Source: Baffinella frigidus
Lineage: Eukaryota; Cryptophyceae; Cryptomonadales; Baffinellaceae
NCBI GenBank assembly: GCA_026770585.1
Contig: MU646384.1
Coordinates: forward strand, 714,731 to 743,644
DNA length: 28,914 nt
Direction of reading: 5' to 3'
Shown: positions 25,901 to 28,914 of the stretch, piece after piece
How positions within the stretch are numbered: the stretch's first letter is position 1
Layout of the letters: each line of letters starts with the position of its first letter
Made by a program: the position numbers and the translations under genes
Notes under the pieces: generated by a model
Told to the model about the DNA's origin: nothing
What the model saw: the letters and a program-made list of their open reading frames with translations, nothing else
Database searches by the model: none

Positions 25901-28887
25901 AACCCTAAATCCTAAACCCTAACGTTCTCGTCCATCTAACCCTTATGTCCTCGTATGTCAGCTGGTCGCCGTCGCGATAAAGTTCTCGTCCATCTAACCC
26001 TTGTGTCTTCGTATGTCAGTTGGTCGCCATCACGATTCTCATCACGGAAGAACGTGCACGGGTACTGGACCAAGACCGGCTCGGACCGCAAGCATCTTGA
26101 CGACAACCCTCAGTACATCCTCCGCGTCACTGCAAAGCAGAAGACCATGGTCCTTCCCCCCCCCACTTTCTCCTCTGATCCGTACCGTTCCCACTCATGA
26201 CGTTGAGAATGGTCAGGCAGGGTGGTTCTCCCCCGCCACACCGCCTCCCGCGCGTGGGGAGCAGCGGTGCTGTTTTCTGTAGGGGTACAACAGGCTGGTC
26301 CCGGGGGTCGTCGTCAGCTGGGTACTCCTACACTGAGGGGTGCAAGCTGATGCCAGTCACTCACCCTTGCTCATGCCGGGGGTGTCCCAGCTCTGCCTGA
26401 ACAAAACTGGGCTCGCCATCAAATGCATTAAAAAAAATGCATTTCAAAAAAACTCTGGTACAAAAGTGAAACAAAAACCATTTATGGCGAGCCCGATTGT
26501 ACCCAAACAGAGCTAGGTGTCGGACGAGCAGCGCGCGCATGGTGTCTGTGTGTGCGTGGCTCGCCCGGGGAATGAGCCCCGGTGCACCTCCAACCCCGCC
26601 CGCCTAGCGCGGCCCCACCTCGGGCGAGCCAGGCATGGTCAGCGGCAGGCACAAGGGGTTGGCTGAACTTGGGGGCGGGGGCGGGGGCGGGGGCGGGTAG
26701 CGTTGTGCGGTGCGTCGCCTTGGGAATTCCTGAGGGAAGGTGCGGACGCGCAGGTGTGGCTCCTGCTCGACAGGCATCACGTCAACACCAAGGAGGAGCC
26801 CCACGTCGCGCTGCACGTCTACAAGGGCAACCGCAAGCAGATCCACAACTCTGAGGCCCTCGTGCATTCCGTGTACCGCCAGAACCCGCACTTCCTCCTC
26901 CGACTCCCGATCCCCGCTGGAGACTCGTCGTTCGTGCTGGTGGTGTCGACGTATGATGACAAGGACACGATGCCGTTTTCGCTGACGTGCTACTCCGCGT
27001 GTCCGACCGCCCTCCTCCCCGCGCTTGAGTCACCCGCAATCGAGACGATCAAGGGGAACTGGAGCAAGCAGTGCGCCCCAAACCCTAACCCCCACACCCT
27101 AAGCCCTGAATCTTCAACCTTGAACCCCAAACTCTAAACCCTAAACCCCAAACCCTAAACCCTAAACCCTAAACCCTAAACCCTAAACCCTAAACCCTAA
27201 ACCCTAAACCCTAAACCATAGACCCCAAACCCAAAACCCTAACCCAACACCCAAAACCCAAAACCCACAACCCACAACCCAAACCCAGGTTCAAGTACAA
27301 GTGGGGGACAGAGACAGCGGGAGGGAGCATCAACACGGAGGCCTTCGACGTGAATCCGCAGTTCAGGCTCGAGGTCGAGGGGGAGGAGGACAACGAGGAG
27401 AAACCTGTCCGCCTGTACGTTAAGGTCTGAAACTATACCGTCGCCCCTAAACCGTCAACCCCCAAACCCTCATCCCTAATCCCTGATCCCTAATCCCTAA
27501 TCCCTGATCCCTCAACCCTAAACCCTAAACCCTAAACCCTAATCCCTAATTCCCAATCCCTCATCCAGACAGTAAACCAGCCAGCCCGATTCCCGACAAA
27601 GCCTTTGAACGAAATGGGTGCAAGGCCTCGCCTCACCCTCCCTGCCACAACCCTCAACCCTCAACCACCAACCCTCCCCCCCACCCCCCTCTCAACTCTC
27701 CAGCTGCATCTTATGTGCAAACAGTGGTCCGTGCTCGCACCTTCTCAACCCTCCCCCTCGGATCAAACCCCATTGAATGAATCTCCCGCGAGTCATTCGC
27801 GGCCGCTCCCCCTGGTAGGTCCGGTGTAGGGTGTAGGGTGAAGGGTGTAGTGTAGGGTGTAGGGTGTAGGGGTGTAGGGAGTAGGGTGTTGCCGGGTCCG
27901 CCAGGGGGGTGCGGCTTTTGGCGGTAGACCGAATTTCACCTTTTCAAACCCTAAACCCCAAACCTTAAATTTTTAAACCCTAAACCCCAAACCTTAAAGC
28001 CTAAACCCCAAACCCTAAACGATAAACAATAAGAATAATACACACTAAACAATACACCATAAACCCTCAACCATAAACCATAAACCCCACACCTCAAACC
28101 CCTGGCAGGTGCGGGCGAACGGGGAAGGGGAGCCGCACGTCGGTATCCACCTCTTCGCGGGCGGTGCGCGCTGCCACCGAGGACACGACAGGTCTCATCC
28201 CTCCAACCTCGCACTGCCCTACCACACCCTCTGCCACATTCCCTTGATCACGAACGCAATGTTGCCACCGAAGCCTCGACAGGTGCCATCCCTCCCCGCA
28301 CTGTGCAGAGCCATTGAATAGAGTGAGGTGCGTATGGAAAGCTGCCTTTCCCAGGTGCAGTATGATCTACAACGCACACAGTGTTCCGCACCCTCGCCCG
28401 TGTTGAGTGCGGTGCCACCGGGTGGGGAGTGTCACTCGGGACAGGGTTCAGCGGGACTCGTTCTCCGATCCAGCGTTTACCACGGGTACAATGTTTTCTT
28501 CTCTGCCGCACCCCCCTCCTCTCCCCACACGAGACGATACACCCAGAACCGTCCTCCCCTAACTCCCGATCCTCGCTCCCGACTTCAATTTCCGATTCTC
28601 ATTCCGGATCGGCAACCGCGCCCTTGAATCAAAGCCGTCCATGCACCTCCCTCCCCCCCCCTGAGCGCACCGCCCCTGAGGCCTGCCCTTGCATCTGTCC
28701 TCTAGGTGCGCATCAAACGAGACCTCTTGGGGAGTTTACACACTGGGGTAGACAGGTTGCGACGCGAGACGTGAGACTCACGGGGCGTGGTGTGTGTGTG
28801 CGTGGGAGAGCAGCGCGCTGAAGCCAGTGGCGGGGGGCGACGCGTATACCAACTCCGTGGCCTGGCGCGAGTTCGACGTCCCTGCCG
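19251..28887 (+). CDS. CAPN7: Calpain-7-type cysteine protease (MIT-MIT-CysPc-C2-like), 3' end beyond window
   Basis: Exons: 19251-19600, 20031-20393, 20833-20986, 21219-21356, 21934-22021, 22700-22785, 23482-23573, 23777-23870, 24380-24522, 24824-24901, 25092-25184, 26020-26149, 26754-27070, 27289-27424, 28109-28191, 28706-28747, 28814-28887. They give about 820 residues and continue past the window. Two N-terminal MIT domains (about 1-75 and 85-155) start right at the Met, as in CAPN7. The protease core is intact: Cys307 in GDCSFVSSL, His481 in KHAYAVLDV, Asn501 in LKNPW. Other family motifs are [30 protein letters not shown] and FWISW. Two C2-like (calpain-type beta-sandwich) domains follow ([31 protein letters not shown]). 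In animals the CAPN7 MIT domains bind ESCRT-III proteins and the enzyme acts in membrane remodelling and cytokinesis; the same role here is inference. No Ca-binding penta-EF-hand is seen. Exons 15-17 are less certain than the rest. Confidence 0.92.
19601..20030 (+). other. Calpain intron 1 with palindrome
   Basis: 430 bp, phase 2 (AY(R)|CEETV), non-telomeric. It contains 10-bp inverted arms TTCCTACAGC (19627-19636) and GCTGTAGGAA (19702-19711), and separately a perfect 24-nt palindrome at 19779-19802 (half-site GTTGCCCACATC). Confidence 0.8.
19779..19802. repeat. Perfect 24-nt palindrome
   Basis: Half-site GTTGCCCACATC joined head-on to its reverse complement, centre ATCGAT, inside calpain intron 1. 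Outer imperfect arms GGGGGACAC and GTGTCTCCC flank it (about 19761-19769 and 19815-19823). Confidence 0.95.
20713..20766. repeat. 27-bp tandem duplication in calpain intron 2
   Basis: Two units beginning GGGATAGCAGGCTC (20713 and 20740), differing at a few positions (CCGGAGCTAACC against TCGCAGCTAGCC). They lie in the 439-bp intron 20394-20832, which otherwise shows nothing recognisable. Confidence 0.88.
21381..21850 (+). repeat. Telomere-like CCCTAAA tract in calpain intron 4
   Basis: Most of the intron 21357-21933 is CCCTAAA-type repeat. It includes a perfect heptamer run of about 60 nt (roughly 21565-21625), with CCCTGAA, CACTAAA and CCCCAAA variants on both sides. The exon resumes at 21934 after GCGCAG, which restores the family motif YPQ-(R)NGQ...GKY. 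Confidence 0.92.
22074..22222. repeat. Degenerate TTTGGAAACTGGAAGC tandem repeat
   Basis: Six to seven imperfect units of about 18-20 bp with cores TTTGGAAACTG, TTTGGTAACTGGAAGC and TTCAGAAACTGAAGG, at the start of calpain intron 5 (22022-22699). The pattern is unrelated to the telomere heptamers. Confidence 0.8.
22608..22654. repeat. Overlapping hairpins
   Basis: A perfect 12-bp stem TGCACCAAAAAG (22621-22632) and CTTTTTGGTGCA (22643-22654) with a 10-nt loop. It overlaps a smaller stem GTGCAAA/TTTGCAC (22608-22614, 22619-22625), so the two are mutually exclusive. They lie 45 bp upstream of a calpain acceptor (AG at 22698-22699). Confidence 0.85.
22907..22997. repeat. (AC)n microsatellite flanked by a direct repeat
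   Basis: About 45 uninterrupted AC units in calpain intron 6 (22786-23481). CATCTCTCGGAC lies on the left (22886-22897) and again on the right (23000-23011). Confidence 0.97.
23096..23355. repeat. Telomere-like GGGTCTAG/GGGTGTAG tract in calpain intron 6
   Basis: GGGTCTA, GGGTGTA, GGGTTGA and GGGTTGG units in the sense direction, opposite to the C-rich orientation of introns 4 and 7. A non-repeat stretch at 23225-23285 interrupts it. Confidence 0.85.
23574..23776 (+). repeat. Calpain intron 7: CCCTACA-type repeats
   Basis: 203 bp, phase 2, between ALC(G) and WIPETM. CCCTACA units run at about 23640-23755, with CCCTGAA and CCCTAAA on the left. Acceptor GTGACAG|GTGG. Confidence 0.88.
23896..23970. 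repeat. GGGTTGAGGG-type tract in calpain intron 8
   Basis: GGGTTGA and GGGCTGA heptamers in the sense direction within the intron 23871-24379. The remaining 400 bp of that intron show nothing recognisable. Confidence 0.85.
24902..25091 (+). repeat. Calpain intron 10: telomere-like repeats
   Basis: 190 bp, phase 2, between TPELMTAL(K) and [15 protein letters not shown] units fill it from about 24945 to the acceptor AAACCAG|ATAC. Confidence 0.9.
25185..26019 (+). repeat. Calpain intron 11 with duplicated acceptor/exon heads
   Basis: 835 bp, phase 2. Donor GCTAG|GTGCC and the true acceptor at 26018-26019 give SNIHA(S)WSPSRF, matching the CAPN7 family spacing. Two earlier copies of the acceptor plus exon head lie in the intron: TATGTCAG|GTGGTCGCC at 25644-25660 and TATGTCAG|CTGGTCGCC at 25954-25970. 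Both hit an in-frame TAA shortly after (25671 and 25978). The intron also carries GTGTAGGG repeats (about 25313-25353), a TTAGGG stretch near 25737, and CCCTAAAT blocks before each copy. Confidence 0.85.
26389..26514. mobile_element. MITE-like element with 37-bp imperfect terminal inverted repeats
   Basis: 126 bp inside calpain intron 12 (26150-26753). The left end begins AGCTCTG and contains GGGCTCGCCATCAAATG; the right end contains CATTTATGGCGAGCCC and ends CAGAGCT, i.e. inverted copies with a single-base indel and a mismatched stretch. The A/T-rich centre has two palindromic AATGCATT boxes. GGTGTC occurs on both flanks (26381-26386 and 26516-26521) and might be a target duplication. It has no coding capacity. 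Confidence 0.7.
26671..26698. repeat. GGGGGC repeat
   Basis: Four to five GGGGGC units in tandem about 55 bp upstream of the calpain exon at 26754. It has G-quadruplex potential in the transcript. Confidence 0.9.
27071..27288 (+). repeat. Calpain intron 13: near-perfect CCCTAAA array
   Basis: 218 bp, phase 2 (NWSK(Q)|FKYKW). About nine perfect CCCTAAA heptamers lie at 27151-27216, one of the cleanest runs in the window, followed by CCCAAAA and CCCACAA variants up to the acceptor CCCAG|GTTC. Confidence 0.92.
27425..28108 (+). repeat. Calpain intron 14: mixed-orientation telomere-like repeats
   Basis: 684 bp, phase 0 (LYVK|VRANGE). It has C-rich CCCTAAT/CCCTGAT units (about 27440-27560), a non-repeat middle, a G-rich GTGTAGGG block (27823-27886), then C-rich CCCTAAA units (27945-28100). 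One intron thus carries both orientations. Confidence 0.88.
28172..28302 (+). repeat. Duplicated exon end and donor site in calpain
   Basis: TGCCACCGA...CGACAG|GT...CATCCCTCC...GCACTG occurs at 28172-28216, spanning the end of exon 28109-28191. It occurs again at 28263-28302 inside the following intron (TGCCACCGA...CGACAG|GTGCCATCCCTCC). The second copy would be an alternative donor. Confidence 0.75.
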
Positions 28888-28914
28888 GTCTCCATCCCTC
28901 TCCCTCTCCCTCTC
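28888..28914 (+). other. Start of calpain intron 17, cut by the window edge
   Basis: Donor CCTGCCG|GTCTCC after AWREFDVPA(G), then a CTCTCC simple repeat runs to the edge. By comparison with CAPN7 only a short C-terminal segment should remain outside. Confidence 0.7.

Overview
This is a nuclear, intron-rich, GC-rich stretch of a eukaryotic microbe, most likely an alga. The evidence is GT-AG introns, two signal-peptide proteins, a metazoan/protist-type calpain, long CT/GT/CA microsatellites, one 10-N assembly gap, and plant/alga-type telomere heptamers (CCCTAAA/TTTAGGG) scattered everywhere. I cannot name the species; a cryptophyte or similar secondary-plastid alga is a weak guess.

Layout. 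(1) 1-1145: degenerate TTTAGGG-type repeats, then a GA microsatellite and about 0.9 kb without a recognisable gene. (2) 2178-8410, + strand: a seven-exon gene for a type I membrane protein of 1440 residues, with a signal peptide, eleven IPT/TIG repeats, a Cys-containing juxtamembrane region, one transmembrane helix and an acidic plus Gln/Pro/Tyr-repeat cytoplasmic tail. (3) 8411-11174: 2.8 kb without a supported gene but with several short tandem and inverted repeats. (4) 11175-18196, - strand: a gene of about 17 exons for a Trp-rich protein of about 770 residues with a signal peptide and no family I recognise. It is convergent with the TIG gene and divergent from the calpain gene. (5) 18197-19250: divergent intergenic region with a CTGG repeat and two related GGAGACG-rich repeats. 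(6) 19251 to beyond the window edge, + strand: a calpain-7-type cysteine protease (two MIT domains, intact Cys-His-Asn protease core, C2-like domains). 17 exons lie in the window, encoding about 820 residues; only the last few are missing.

The most striking feature is the introns. More than half of them consist wholly or partly of imperfect telomere-like heptamers, in either orientation relative to the gene, with different heptamer variants homogenised in different introns. Exon starts are strongly biased to GT right after the acceptor AG (CAG|GT). Several exon/intron boundaries have been partly duplicated inside introns. Together these suggest that telomere-like sequence has been a raw material for introns here.

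The three genes look functionally independent: cell-surface recognition or adhesion, an unknown secretory-pathway or plastid protein, and ESCRT-linked proteolysis. All exon coordinates come from reading frame, phase matching and family conservation, not from transcripts.
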